From Syntrophorhabdaceae bacterium (GTDB lineage Bacteria; Desulfobacterota; Syntrophorhabdia; Syntrophorhabdales; Syntrophorhabdaceae), in NCBI GenBank assembly GCA_026415675.1, contig JAOAGQ010000020.1:1-64000 (forward strand): 64,000 nucleotides of DNA, given 5' to 3'. The position numbers were made by a program, and so were the translations under genes. The notes below the pieces were generated by a model. It worked only from the letters and a program-made list of their open reading frames with translations. It did no database searches and was not told the origin of the DNA. Shown in pieces: positions 17,525 to 25,923 of the stretch. The number at the start of each line of letters is the position of its first letter. Position 1 is the first letter of the stretch.

Positions 17525-18964
17525 ATGGAAGACCCGAGGGAATATATAACAAAAATAGATGAGAACAGATATATGATAAAAAGGCACGGAAAGATGCTGA
17601 CCGACGGTATCCTGTATCTCAATGATGAACTGTTCCATCTGATGGGGAAGGATGAAAGTATAAAACAGGTGGAAAACGTTGCCTGCCTCCCAGGTATCGT
17701 CGGCTATTCGATGGCAATGCCCGATATCCACTGGGGATACGGTTTTCCCATAGGAGGGGTGGCAGCATTCTCTGCGGAGGATGGGATAATTTCTCCAGGG
17801 GGAGTAGGTTATGACATAAACTGAGGGGTTAGGCTGATGCGCTCAAGTTTGAGCGTAAAGGATATAAAGGGGAAGTTAGAGCAACTTATAGACAGTATAT
17901 TTCTCAATGTCCCGAGCGGGGTTGGTTCAAGGAGAAAGGATTTCAAGCTGTCGAAAGGGGATTTGAGAAAGGTTCTCGAAAAAGGGGCCTTATGGGCAGT
18001 TGAACACGGTTATGGCAGAAAAGAGGACTTAGAATTTATAGAAGATAACGGAAATATCCAATTTGCTTCCCCCGATGATGTGTCCGATAAGGCGTATGAA
18101 AGAGGAAAAGACCAGCTTGGCACCCTCGGCTCGGGGAATCATTTCATAGAGATAGGATATGTACAGGAAATCTATCATAATGAAATCGCCCAGACGTTTG
18201 GCCTTTATAAAGACCAGATTACAATCATGATACACACAGGCTCGAGGGGGCTTGGTTACCAGGTATGTGACGATTACATAAAGGAGATGATGAAGACTTC
18301 AGAGAAATATGGGATTTATCTCCCCGACAGGCAACTCTGCTGTGCTCCCCTATCGTCCCGTGAAGGGGATAGATACCTATCCGCCATGGCAGCTGCGGCA
18401 AACTACGCCTTTGCCAATAGACAGATGATAAGCCACTGGGTTAGAGAGAGCTTTGAAAGATTCTTCAATATGGGTTTGGAAAAACTGGGTCTTAATCTTG
18501 TCTACGATGTCTGTCATAATATCGCAAAAATAGAATGGCATAAAGGCAAGAAACTCTGCGTTCATAGAAAGGGTGCCACAAGGGCATATCCCCCAGGACA
18601 TAAGCTACTGCCCGAGAAATATAGAAAATCAGGGCAGCCTGTATTGATCCCAGGGGATATGGGCAGGGCCTCTTATGTCCTTGCCGGTACAGAGAGGGCA
18701 ATGGAGGAGACCTTCGGGAGCACATCCCACGGCGCAGGCAGGGTTATGAGCAGGAATGAGGCGATAAAGGCAACTAAAGGGCGTTCTGTGGCGCAGGAGA
18801 TGGAATCAAGGGGTATAATCGTCAGGGCGGCCAGTAAAATGACCCTCGTTGAAGAGATACCTGAGGCATACAAAGATGTATCCAAGGTTGTTCAGGTTGT
18901 CCACAATGCCGGTATCTCCTGCCTTGTGGCAAAAATCATACCGCTCGGTGTGGTAAAGGGTTGA
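17525..18964 (+). CDS. rtcB: RNA-splicing ligase RtcB with in-frame TGA (probable selenocysteine)
   Basis: 479 codons, read through a TGA at 17822-17824 (codon 100). RtcB joins 2',3'-cyclic phosphate and 5'-OH RNA ends using GTP and Mn2+. Upstream of the TGA are [23 protein letters not shown] and GGVGYDIN; downstream are [52 protein letters not shown] and [10 protein letters not shown], whose His (about 402) is the guanylylated residue. In family members the codon is cysteine of GYDINCGVR, a metal ligand. The frame is otherwise intact and starts at ATG 17525 with AAGGTG. The simplest reading is selenocysteine; a nonsense mutation is the alternative. The ATG at 17837 should not be taken as a start. 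Confidence 0.88.
17838..17857 (+). promoter_or_regulatory. Candidate bacterial SECIS hairpin in rtcB
   Basis: CGCTCAAGTTTGAGCG (17840-17855) is a perfect inverted repeat that extends by a G-U and a U-A pair to 17838-17857. With eight pairs the apical tetraloop is AGUU, containing the GU expected of bacterial SECIS loops. The loop begins about 20 bases after the in-frame TGA, within the usual SelB spacing. The hairpin is coding sequence (LMRSSLSV), so it meets both constraints at once. Confidence 0.65.
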
Positions 18965-19021
18965 TATTTATGCCCTCACAGGAAAATTAATGCTTTACTC
19001 TAAAGACAATCAGGAGGACTG

Positions 19022-19747
19022 ATGAGCCAGAAAGAAAAAATCATCCTTGCCCTCGACGTAGAACATTTTGAAGAGGCCCAGAGGATCGTGATGGAGTTTA
19101 AAGACCACGTGGGTATGTTCAAAGTTGGCAAACAACTCTTCACCCACTGCGGACCTAAAATAGTCGATTTCATTAACATGAAAAACTCGAGGGTATTTTT
19201 AGACCTCAAATACCACGATATTCCCAATACTGTGTCTAAGGCTTTGATAGAGGCGGCAAAACTCGGCGTCGATATGGTAAATATACACGCCTTGGGGGGG
19301 TTCAGCATGATGAGGGAGGCAAAGATAAACCTCGTCAACACTATAAAAAAATTAAACTTACCAAGACCAAAGGTTATTGCTGTTACTGTTCTGACAAGCA
19401 TAGATGACTCGGAACTCGAAAGGATGGGTATCGACGTACCCGTTTCAGTACTCACCAGGAACCTCACCTTGCTTGCAAAAGAGGCAGGTCTTGACGGTGT
19501 CGTTGCCGCCGGAAGCGATATAGAGATGATAAGGGGGTTATGCGGTAAGGATTTTATTATAGTCACCCCTGGGGTCAGGATAGATGATAAACAGGGAGAC
19601 CAAAGAAGGGTGATTACTCCTTTTGAGGCGATAAAGAAAGGGGCCTCTTATATTGTCTTAGGGAGGACCATTATGGAGAATGAAAACCCGAAGGCAAAGC
19701 TCGAAGAGTTATGGAGAGAGCTAGAAAATGGCAATATTAACCAATAG
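19022..19747 (+). CDS. pyrF: Orotidine 5'-phosphate decarboxylase
   Basis: 241 aa. It converts OMP to UMP, the last step of de novo pyrimidine synthesis. The opening ILALDVEHFEEA, the catalytic D-K-x-x-D block FLDLKYHDIPNTV, and the phosphate-binding end VTPGVRIDDKQGDQRRV...YIVLGRTIM are all present. A strong CAGGAGG ribosome site precedes ATG 19022. The 3' end overlaps the methyltransferase gene by 20 bases. It heads a tightly packed run of four genes that share no obvious pathway. Confidence 0.96.
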   Translation: MSQKEKIILALDVEHFEEAQRIVMEFKDHVGMFKVGKQLFTHCGPKIVDFINMKNSRVFLDLKYHDIPNTVSKALIEAAKLGVDMVNIHALGGFSMMREAKINLVNTIKKLNLPRPKVIAVTVLTSIDDSELERMGIDVPVSVLTRNLTLLAKEAGLDGVVAAGSDIEMIRGLCGKDFIIVTPGVRIDDKQGDQRRVITPFEAIKKGASYIVLGRTIMENENPKAKLEELWRELENGNINQ

Positions 19748-20483
19748 GAACAGTATCTTAGAGGCTATCAGAAACAACCCTGCCTCTGTGAGAAGGCTCT
19801 GGATAGAATCGGGTTTTGAGAACGTCTCCGAGGAATTAATAGAAGAGGCGAAAAAATACGGTATCTCCTTTAGAATCTTGCCGAAAGAGGCGTTTATAAG
19901 ACAGTTTAAGGATATAAAGTCCCATGTCTGTCTTGAAAGGGGGGAAATAGAATATAGCGATCCTGACGGTTTTCTGGGGGAAATAAGTGTTATGCGAACC
20001 CCTTTTGTATGTGTTTTAGATGCGATTTACGATCCCCAGAATTTTGGCAATATCATAAGAACCGCTGCCTGTTTTGACGTAACCGGCATTATCTTACCAA
20101 AAGACCGTTCCTGCAGTGTAACCCCCTCGGTTATATCGGTCTCGAGAGGTGGGATAGAACGTATAAAACTCATCAGGGTGGTCAACATATCAAGGTATAT
20201 TGAGGAATTGAAAAGAATCGGCATCTTCTGTTATGCCCTCGATGAAAAGGGGGAAAAATCGATATGGATGACTGACCTTACAGGGCCTTTATGTCTCGTC
20301 TTCGGTGCGGAAAAGGGTATAAGGCAACTGACAAAGAAGAAGTGTGATGAAATTATAAAGATACCCACGGCAGTAAATTTTCCCTCTCTGAATGTGGCAT
20401 CTTCATTTGCGATAGCGGTATCAGAGGCAAGAAGACAACAAATTGCAGGAAGGAGGACCCATGATAGAGAAATGGATCGATGA
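19728..20483 (+). CDS. SpoU/TrmH-family RNA 2'-O-ribose methyltransferase
   Basis: 251 aa. An N-terminal RNA-binding substrate domain (about 1-95) is followed by the SPOUT knot: motif 1 LDAIYDPQNFGNIIRTA, motif 2 LVFGAEKGI and motif 3 IPTAVNFPSLNVASSFAIAV. It uses S-adenosylmethionine to methylate ribose 2'-OH in rRNA or tRNA. It most resembles the RlmB (23S G2251) type, although motif 2 and 3 residues are slightly divergent (SLNVASS for SLNVSVA), so the target nucleotide is not certain. It overlaps pyrF at its start and the MoaE-like gene at its end. Confidence 0.88.
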   Translation: MAILTNRNSILEAIRNNPASVRRLWIESGFENVSEELIEEAKKYGISFRILPKEAFIRQFKDIKSHVCLERGEIEYSDPDGFLGEISVMRTPFVCVLDAIYDPQNFGNIIRTAACFDVTGIILPKDRSCSVTPSVISVSRGGIERIKLIRVVNISRYIEELKRIGIFCYALDEKGEKSIWMTDLTGPLCLVFGAEKGIRQLTKKKCDEIIKIPTAVNFPSLNVASSFAIAVSEARRQQIAGRRTHDREMDR

Positions 20484-20814
20484 GATTAAGGCAAAGGTAA
20501 ACAAAGATGAGCTTGGCATGATCCTTGTTCACAACGGTGTTGTAAGGGGCACATCAAAGGACGGCAGGCGTGTATCAGGAATGGAACTCTCCTATGATAG
20601 GGAGAAACTTTTAAAAACCGTAGAAAATATGAAGGGGGAGGAGGGCATAGTAGAAATAAAGACATGGATCAACGAGGGGCAGTTAAAAGTCGGGGATGAC
20701 ATAATGTATGTCTTGGTTGCAGGACGGTTCAGGACACAGGTCATATCCGTTCTCGAAAGGATCCTCAATATCATAAAAAAAGAGGTCGTCATTGAAAAGG
20801 AGATACCTCTATGA
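20461..20814 (+). CDS. MoaE-like protein (molybdopterin synthase large-subunit family)
   Basis: 117 aa from ATG 20461, preceded by AGGAAGGAGG. The GMILVHNGVVRGTSKDGRRV opening, the middle acidic region and VGRFR-type ending (VAGRFRTQVISVLERIL) place it in the MoaE-like group. It is shorter than true MoaE (about 150 aa), and the catalytic lysine pair of MoaE is not clearly present. It may be a divergent molybdopterin synthase subunit or a related metabolic protein. It overlaps rlmB-like and DUF1847 genes. The Mo/W transporter nearby makes a cofactor role plausible. Confidence 0.68.
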   Translation: MIEKWIDEIKAKVNKDELGMILVHNGVVRGTSKDGRRVSGMELSYDREKLLKTVENMKGEEGIVEIKTWINEGQLKVGDDIMYVLVAGRFRTQVISVLERILNIIKKEVVIEKEIPL

Positions 20815-21485
20815 GAAATAAGAGCTATGCTCAATGTGGGAGCTGTCCCTATATAGCAAAAGAAAAACTCTGTATGAATAGAGAAGGCAAGGCAGGCAAA
20901 TCGTGCCCGACGGTCACAAAAAAAGACCTCATCGAAAAAGCCCAGAGAAAATATAAAAGAGATACCCTTGAATTTGCACGACAGGCTTCCATTCAGGAAG
21001 CAGAATGTTATGCAGGTAGGGGAGAGAGGCCTTATGTGATGCGGGCAACAAAGCCAAGGATAGTTGAGATATACGAATTTGCCAAAAAAATGGGATACAA
21101 AAGGCTTGGCCTTATCTTCTGTGTAGGTCTATCGAAAGAGGCCTCTATCGTAAACCGCATTTTAATAAAGCAGGGCTTTGAGGTGGTGTCCGTTGCATGC
21201 AAGGTAGGTTGTATCCCAAAAGAAACTATAGGGATAAAAGAGGAGGAGAAGATTTTTATCGGGGAACAAGAAACCATGTGCAACCCCATACTTCAGGCAG
21301 AGATCGTAAACGATGCAGAAACGGACTTCAATATCCTCCTCGGCCTCTGTGTGGGCCATGATTCTCTCTTCTTTAAATACGGAAAGGCCCCCACAACGGT
21401 TCTCGCTGTAAAAGACAGACTCACAGGTCATAATCCCTTAGGCCCTTTATACCTCTCTGAAAACTACTATGCCTGGCTGAAATAA
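20811..21485 (+). CDS. DUF1847 cysteine-rich metal-binding protein
   Basis: 224 aa, start overlapping the preceding stop by four bases (ATGA). N-terminal cysteines lie in YAQCGSCPYIAKEKLCM and KSCPTV. A central region reads RLGLIFCVGLSKEASIV and VACKVGCIPKETIG, followed by ETMCNPILQAEIVN, LLGLCVGHDSLFFKYGKAP and GHNPLGPLYLS. These are hallmarks of the DUF1847 family common in anaerobes and predicted to bind a metal or FeS cluster. Function is unknown. No membrane segment is visible, so it is probably cytoplasmic. Confidence 0.85.
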   Translation: MRNKSYAQCGSCPYIAKEKLCMNREGKAGKSCPTVTKKDLIEKAQRKYKRDTLEFARQASIQEAECYAGRGERPYVMRATKPRIVEIYEFAKKMGYKRLGLIFCVGLSKEASIVNRILIKQGFEVVSVACKVGCIPKETIGIKEEEKIFIGEQETMCNPILQAEIVNDAETDFNILLGLCVGHDSLFFKYGKAPTTVLAVKDRLTGHNPLGPLYLSENYYAWLK

Positions 21486-21553
21486 AGAATAGGTGGACTC
21501 TGTTAATCCTGTATGATATTAAAATTAAAAAAATGGTCGAGAAGGAGGGTCCC

Positions 21554-22291
21554 ATGACAGCATCTATTTTCATTATCGTTTTTGTTTTTCTTTTCGGTGT
21601 TTTCTCCGTTTCTGCCCAGGATTCTTTAGAAAAAGATACCATCGATACCTCTTCCGGTCCCCTTGAGATCACCTTTATAGGCCACGGCTCGTTGATGATG
21701 AAGTTTAAAGGAAAGATCATACACATAGACCCTGTCACAAAAGAGACGGATTACACGAAGCTTCCAAAGGCGGACTTGATCCTTATCACCCACGAACATT
21801 ACGACCATCTTGATCAGAAGGCCATCGATATACTGAAAACCAATAGTACTCAGATAGTAATCTCAAAGAGTTGCGCCGATAAGGTATCGGGAGGGTTGGT
21901 GATGGGAAATGGTGATGTAAAACAGTTGATGGATATCAAAATTGAGGCTGTCCCCGCATACAACTTAGTCCATAAAAGGGAAAACGGCATGCCCTTCCAC
22001 ACAAAGGGTCAAGGAAATGGATATGTTTTAACCTTTGGGGACAAAAGGGTATATATTGCCGGGGATACGGAGAATACCCCGGAGATGAAGGCTTTAAAAA
22101 ATATAGATTATGCCTTCTTACCGATGAATCTTCCTTTTACCATGACACCGGAGATGGTAGCGGATGCGGCTAAAGCATTTAAGCCAAAAGTCCTTTATCC
22201 CTATCATTACGGGGAAACAGATACATCTAAGCTCATCTCCCTCTTAAAGGATACGCCCGATATAGAGATCCGCATCCGCAAAATGAAATGA
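21554..22291 (+). CDS. Exported metallo-beta-lactamase-fold hydrolase (UlaG-like)
   Basis: 245 aa from ATG 21554 behind AGAAGGAGGG. The N-terminus is a signal peptide (MTASIFIIVFVFLFGVFSVSAQ). The zinc motif THEHYDHLDQ, with GHGSLMMKF upstream and AGDTENTPEM and PYHYGET downstream, is that of the UlaG/L-ascorbate lactonase-like MBL group. The substrate cannot be read from the sequence. The export signal is notable because most UlaG-like proteins are cytoplasmic. It stands alone between DUF1847 and the convergent chemoreceptor. Confidence 0.85.
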   Translation: MTASIFIIVFVFLFGVFSVSAQDSLEKDTIDTSSGPLEITFIGHGSLMMKFKGKIIHIDPVTKETDYTKLPKADLILITHEHYDHLDQKAIDILKTNSTQIVISKSCADKVSGGLVMGNGDVKQLMDIKIEAVPAYNLVHKRENGMPFHTKGQGNGYVLTFGDKRVYIAGDTENTPEMKALKNIDYAFLPMNLPFTMTPEMVADAAKAFKPKVLYPYHYGETDTSKLISLLKDTPDIEIRIRKMK

Positions 22292-22307
22292 CCCATGCCA
22301 CTCCCTT

Positions 22308-22354
22308 TTCAGGAATCCATCATTAAATTTTAAAGAATCGGATGGATTCCTGAA
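22308..22354. repeat. 14-bp perfect inverted repeat at convergent gene ends
   Basis: TTCAGGAATCCATC (22308-22321) and GATGGATTCCTGAA (22341-22354) pair perfectly around a 19-base AT-rich loop. The right arm lies inside the last codons of the chemoreceptor gene. It may act as a transcript end for one or both genes, but the long loop and lack of a clean T-run make it atypical. Confidence 0.65.
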
Positions 22355-23954
22355 GGCTTGTGGCAAGCCTCGATAAGGATACTGCAGACTGGGCCGTCTC
22401 CTGGGAGCTCTGGGTAGTCTCTTTCCCGGCGTTTGCGATATCTACTATTTCTCTACTGATCTGCTCTGCAGAGGCGGACATCTGTTCTGTCGCGGAGGCG
22501 ATCTGCTGTATCATAAGCTGGAGGTTATCTGACACTTTAACGATGTCCTTTAAGGCATCCCCTGCCTTTGATGTAAGATCAACCCCGATATTCACCTTTT
22601 CCGTTGCGTTCCCCATAATATCTACGGCCTTATTTACCTCTTCCTGAATGGCCTTTATCATACCTCCGATCTCCGCCGTTGCCTGGGCTGTCCTTTCTGC
22701 GAGTTTCCTCACCTCATCTGCAACAACGGCAAACCCCCTGCCCTGTTCCCCTGCCCTTGCCGCCTCAATGGCCGCATTTAAGGCAAGGAGGTTCGTCTGA
22801 TCCGCTATGTCATTTATAGTATTCACAATATCCCCTATCTCCATAGACCTTCTCCCGAGGGACTTTACAAACCCCGCCGTCTCGTTCACGGTCTCCGCTA
22901 TGTTTTTTACCTCGTTTACCGACTTTTCCACGATTTTATTTCCATCCTGGGCAGTCTCAAGGGCATTTTTTGCCGTATCCGCTATCCCTGCCGTGTTCTT
23001 AGCGATATCGATAACCGTCTGGGACATCTCTTCAGAGGCCGTTGCCACTGAGTTTGCCTTCTCCGATGAGTTCTCCGCAGTTCTCGACATCTCTTCTGCA
23101 ATGGCGGATAGTTGGGTTGCAGAAGAGGTAAGGGAGTGGATGCCATCTACAATCCCGTTTACAATCTTCTTAAGATTGTTGTTCAATGTATCCATCGCCC
23201 TCGCTATATCTCCCAGTTCATCCTTCCTCGCGATGGCGTTTTTCGATATGGAAAACGAAAAGTCCCCCTCTGCCATCAGGCTCATCTGTTCCGCTGCCTT
23301 AGCAATAGGGGCTTTAATATTTTTTGTAATCTTGATGGATAGGAAAATAGCTGTGATCACCGATAGGGCCCCTATTATCATGGAGATGAGAAATAACCTG
23401 TTGTTAACATTGTATAGATTTTGGGCCCTGTCAAATAATGCCTTCTGCTCGTAATCCATAAGTTTATTCAGTTCATCCATCAACCTTTTTGTAGTCTCCG
23501 TCGTCTCTTTAGCGTAAAGGTACTGGGCTTCCTCCTTCTCCCCGCTCTCTACAAGACTCATTATCTTATTATTCACCTCGGCCCCTTTTGCAACGGCCTC
23601 TTTGAACTGCTGAATAATATTCTTTCCTGTTCCGCTTTCCTCCAACTTTTCAAGGGTACTTAAGGCCTCCTTATACTGTTGCCTGAGAGACATAATCTGG
23701 TTCTTTTCCTGCTCAAACTGTTCTTTTGTTAAAAACGGTGATCTTCCGATAGCCCTTGTTATCTCCTGGATCGCAACGGCTACCTTATAGGTGGAATCGA
23801 TCTTTTTGAGATCCACGTTGTTTAATGTGTATGATAAATTTTTTACACTGAAAGAATTTATAGCGTTTAAAATGCCGACTATGATGATGAAAGCCACAAC
23901 TATCCCAAAGCCGATTCCAAGCTTCTTCCCTATCTTAATATTATCGAAATTCAT
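22323..23954 (-). CDS. Methyl-accepting chemotaxis protein
   Basis: 543 aa. A transmembrane helix at about 13-32, a periplasmic four-helix-bundle sensor region of about 150 residues, a second helix near 188-208 ([18 protein letters not shown]), a HAMP domain ([23 protein letters not shown]) and a long signalling coiled coil. The kinase-contact tip [47 protein letters not shown] is canonical in content (positions about 380-425). The GGGAGGTTTT site supports the ATG at 23954. The ligand is unknown. No che genes are in the window. Confidence 0.95.
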   Translation of the reverse strand: MNFDNIKIGKKLGIGFGIVVAFIIIVGILNAINSFSVKNLSYTLNNVDLKKIDSTYKVAVAIQEITRAIGRSPFLTKEQFEQEKNQIMSLRQQYKEALSTLEKLEESGTGKNIIQQFKEAVAKGAEVNNKIMSLVESGEKEEAQYLYAKETTETTKRLMDELNKLMDYEQKALFDRAQNLYNVNNRLFLISMIIGALSVITAIFLSIKITKNIKAPIAKAAEQMSLMAEGDFSFSISKNAIARKDELGDIARAMDTLNNNLKKIVNGIVDGIHSLTSSATQLSAIAEEMSRTAENSSEKANSVATASEEMSQTVIDIAKNTAGIADTAKNALETAQDGNKIVEKSVNEVKNIAETVNETAGFVKSLGRRSMEIGDIVNTINDIADQTNLLALNAAIEAARAGEQGRGFAVVADEVRKLAERTAQATAEIGGMIKAIQEEVNKAVDIMGNATEKVNIGVDLTSKAGDALKDIVKVSDNLQLMIQQIASATEQMSASAEQISREIVDIANAGKETTQSSQETAQSAVSLSRLATSLQESIRFFKI

Positions 23955-24070
23955 AAAACCTCCCTGAATAGATTAGATAGATAGAATTTCTTATTCGAAA
24001 AATTTATCGGAATAAAAAGGTAAAAACTTAAATAAAATTTTCACATTCTGGGGTGATTAACAATAAAATA

Positions 24071-25123
24071 TCATTCGGCCTCAAAATGCTTGAGTCTTCT
24101 AAGTTTTACTATCACATGGACACTCTGTCCGAGTTTAAGCCCCATCTCATCCACCGTATCCGTCAGCATCTCGGCATAGAGTCTGTTTCCCCCTACTAAA
24201 ACCCCAATTCTACTTATTGAGCCAATGGGGATGATCTCGAAAATCTCCCCTGTATAACGGTTGAGTGCAGGCCCTGGCGGTTTTTTGTCAGATATATAGA
24301 TGTCGTGAGGGGGGATCGCTATCTTCTTTATTGAGGCCCCTTCATAGGGCAGGATTATCTTCATACCGTTACATACCGTTTCTACAAGACCTGATGTAAG
24401 GACCAAACAACTCTCGCAGTTAAGTATATTGGGGGTTCCGGTAAACTCCTTTACTGCCTGGGAGGCAGGGTTAAAAAAGATATCCTCTGGTCTGCCTATC
24501 TGTTCAACCCTGCCCTGATGGATGATCGCAATTCTGTCGGCAATTTCCTCTGCCCCCATTAAGTCATGGGTGACGAGTATAGCGGTTATTCCCAACTTTT
24601 TCAACAGAGACCTCAATTCGAATCTCAAGTATTTCCCTGTCTGGCCGTCGAGGCTTGCCGTTGGCTCATCGAGTAACACAATATTATAGAAGGGGGCAAG
24701 GGTCCTTGCTATGGCAACCCTCTGTTTTTCTCCCCCACTTAAGTTTGCGGGGTATCTATCCTTTAGCTTGCCTATACGTAGTGCGTCTATCATCTCGTTT
24801 ACCCTTTTTTCCCTTATGGCCCCATCTACCCTTTTTATCTTTAAACCATAGGAGATGTTGTCAAACACATTGAGATGGGGAAATAGGGCGAGATCCTGAA
24901 AGAGATAGCCTACACCCCTTCTATGGGGAGGCGTGCGATTCATATTTACGCCATCGAAATAGACCTCTCCTTCATAATCTATTAGACCTGCTATTATATT
25001 GAGCAACGTGGACTTGCCTGCTCCGTTGGGACCTATAAGGGCAACGATCTCCCCTTCCTCTACAGTCAAATTTAGATTCTTTAACACGAATTTCGATATA
25101 TTTCTCAGTTCAATCCGGGGCAT
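24071..25123 (-). CDS. modC: Molybdate/tungstate ABC transporter ATP-binding protein
   Basis: 350 aa from ATG 25123; a GTG at 25168 would extend into the end of the permease gene. It has Walker A GPNGAGKST, Q-loop FQDLALFPHLNVFDN, signature LSGGEKQRVAIARTLA, Walker B IVLLDEPTAS and H-loop VTHD. A C-terminal TOBE domain (about 285-345, TGEIFEIIPIGSISRIGV) is typical of ModC/WtpC. It energises uptake through the permease at 25150-25923. Whether molybdate or tungstate is the main substrate cannot be decided here. Confidence 0.88.
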   Translation of the reverse strand: MPRIELRNISKFVLKNLNLTVEEGEIVALIGPNGAGKSTLLNIIAGLIDYEGEVYFDGVNMNRTPPHRRGVGYLFQDLALFPHLNVFDNISYGLKIKRVDGAIREKRVNEMIDALRIGKLKDRYPANLSGGEKQRVAIARTLAPFYNIVLLDEPTASLDGQTGKYLRFELRSLLKKLGITAILVTHDLMGAEEIADRIAIIHQGRVEQIGRPEDIFFNPASQAVKEFTGTPNILNCESCLVLTSGLVETVCNGMKIILPYEGASIKKIAIPPHDIYISDKKPPGPALNRYTGEIFEIIPIGSISRIGVLVGGNRLYAEMLTDTVDEMGLKLGQSVHVIVKLRRLKHFEAE

Positions 25124-25149
25124 ATCTGTTTCTCTTTTTTGGTTTACTT

Positions 25150-25923
25150 CTACGTATAACCACGCCACAAACCGAATACCCTCACCCCGTAAAGGATGAG
25201 GATCCCTATCCCGATTAAAATAAGGACATGGACGGCAGCCCCCTCGATATCAGCGCCTGCAAGCCTCATAAAGATGGCTATGGGTAACGTCTCTGTCTTC
25301 ATCGCCATAGAACCTGCTACCGTTATCGTGGCACCGAATTCCCCTAAGGCCTTTGCCCATGTAAGGATCCCCGAGGCGATTATGCCTTTTTTACTCAAAG
25401 GAAGGGTGATGGTAAAAAAGACCTTAAGAGGGGATGCCCCCAGGGTCTTTGCCGCCTCCTCGTATCTTACAGGTATTTCATCCATAACGGTCTTTATGAG
25501 TCTCGTTGTTATCCCTAAGGTTGTCACAAACTGGGCTACAAGGATACCGTAAAAAGTAAAAATGATCTCGATGCCCCTTTTTTGAATAAAAGTGCCGAAA
25601 GGGGTATTCAGGGAGATGAGGATCAAGGCTCCAAGGGCAACGGGGGAGATTATCATGGGGAGTTCGAGCATGGTATCTATTAGCTGCCTACCAAAAAATC
25701 TGTACCGGGAAAGGCCATACGCAGCAGGTATGGCAAAAAAAAGGGATACTATGGATACAATCGTTGCGGTGATTACGCTCAGCCTAAGGGAAAAGAGAAG
25801 TCTATCCGATGTGAGTATGCCAAGAAAAAGACCGCCGCTATAAAAATAGAAGAGAGAGGCGATTAGGCCTCCATATATGAAAAAGGTTAGGAGGCAGAAA
25901 AAGATCGTTAACCGTCGAAACAT
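25150..25923 (-). CDS. modB: Molybdate/tungstate ABC transporter permease
   Basis: 257 aa from ATG 25923, which has GGAAGG seven bases upstream (an in-frame ATG at 25938 is weaker). There are five to six transmembrane helices and the EAA loop RYEEAAKTLGASPLKVFFTITLPL, which contacts the ATPase; AKALGEFGATITVAGSM is typical of ModB/CysW-like permeases. Its start overlaps the binding-protein gene by 16 bases. It is the middle gene of the transporter operon. Confidence 0.9.
   Translation of the reverse strand: MFRRLTIFFCLLTFFIYGGLIASLFYFYSGGLFLGILTSDRLLFSLRLSVITATIVSIVSLFFAIPAAYGLSRYRFFGRQLIDTMLELPMIISPVALGALILISLNTPFGTFIQKRGIEIIFTFYGILVAQFVTTLGITTRLIKTVMDEIPVRYEEAAKTLGASPLKVFFTITLPLSKKGIIASGILTWAKALGEFGATITVAGSMAMKTETLPIAIFMRLAGADIEGAAVHVLILIGIGILILYGVRVFGLWRGYT

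Noticed and set aside
17822-17824. TGA reassigned genome-wide to a sense codon
   Set aside because: TGA ends other clear genes in this window, for example the hydrolase ending at 22291, the methyltransferase ending at 47423 and the TPR gene ending at 52459.
17825-18964. RtcB as two separate genes or as a disrupted pseudogene
   Set aside because: The reading frame on both sides of the TGA is uninterrupted, all catalytic motifs are present, the stop falls precisely on the conserved cysteine, and a SECIS-like hairpin follows. A random nonsense mutation at that one residue is unlikely.
22807-23454. 215-codon plus-strand frame inside the chemoreceptor gene
   Set aside because: It is the antisense of a low-complexity coiled coil; the minus-strand protein has all MCP domains and a good ribosome site.
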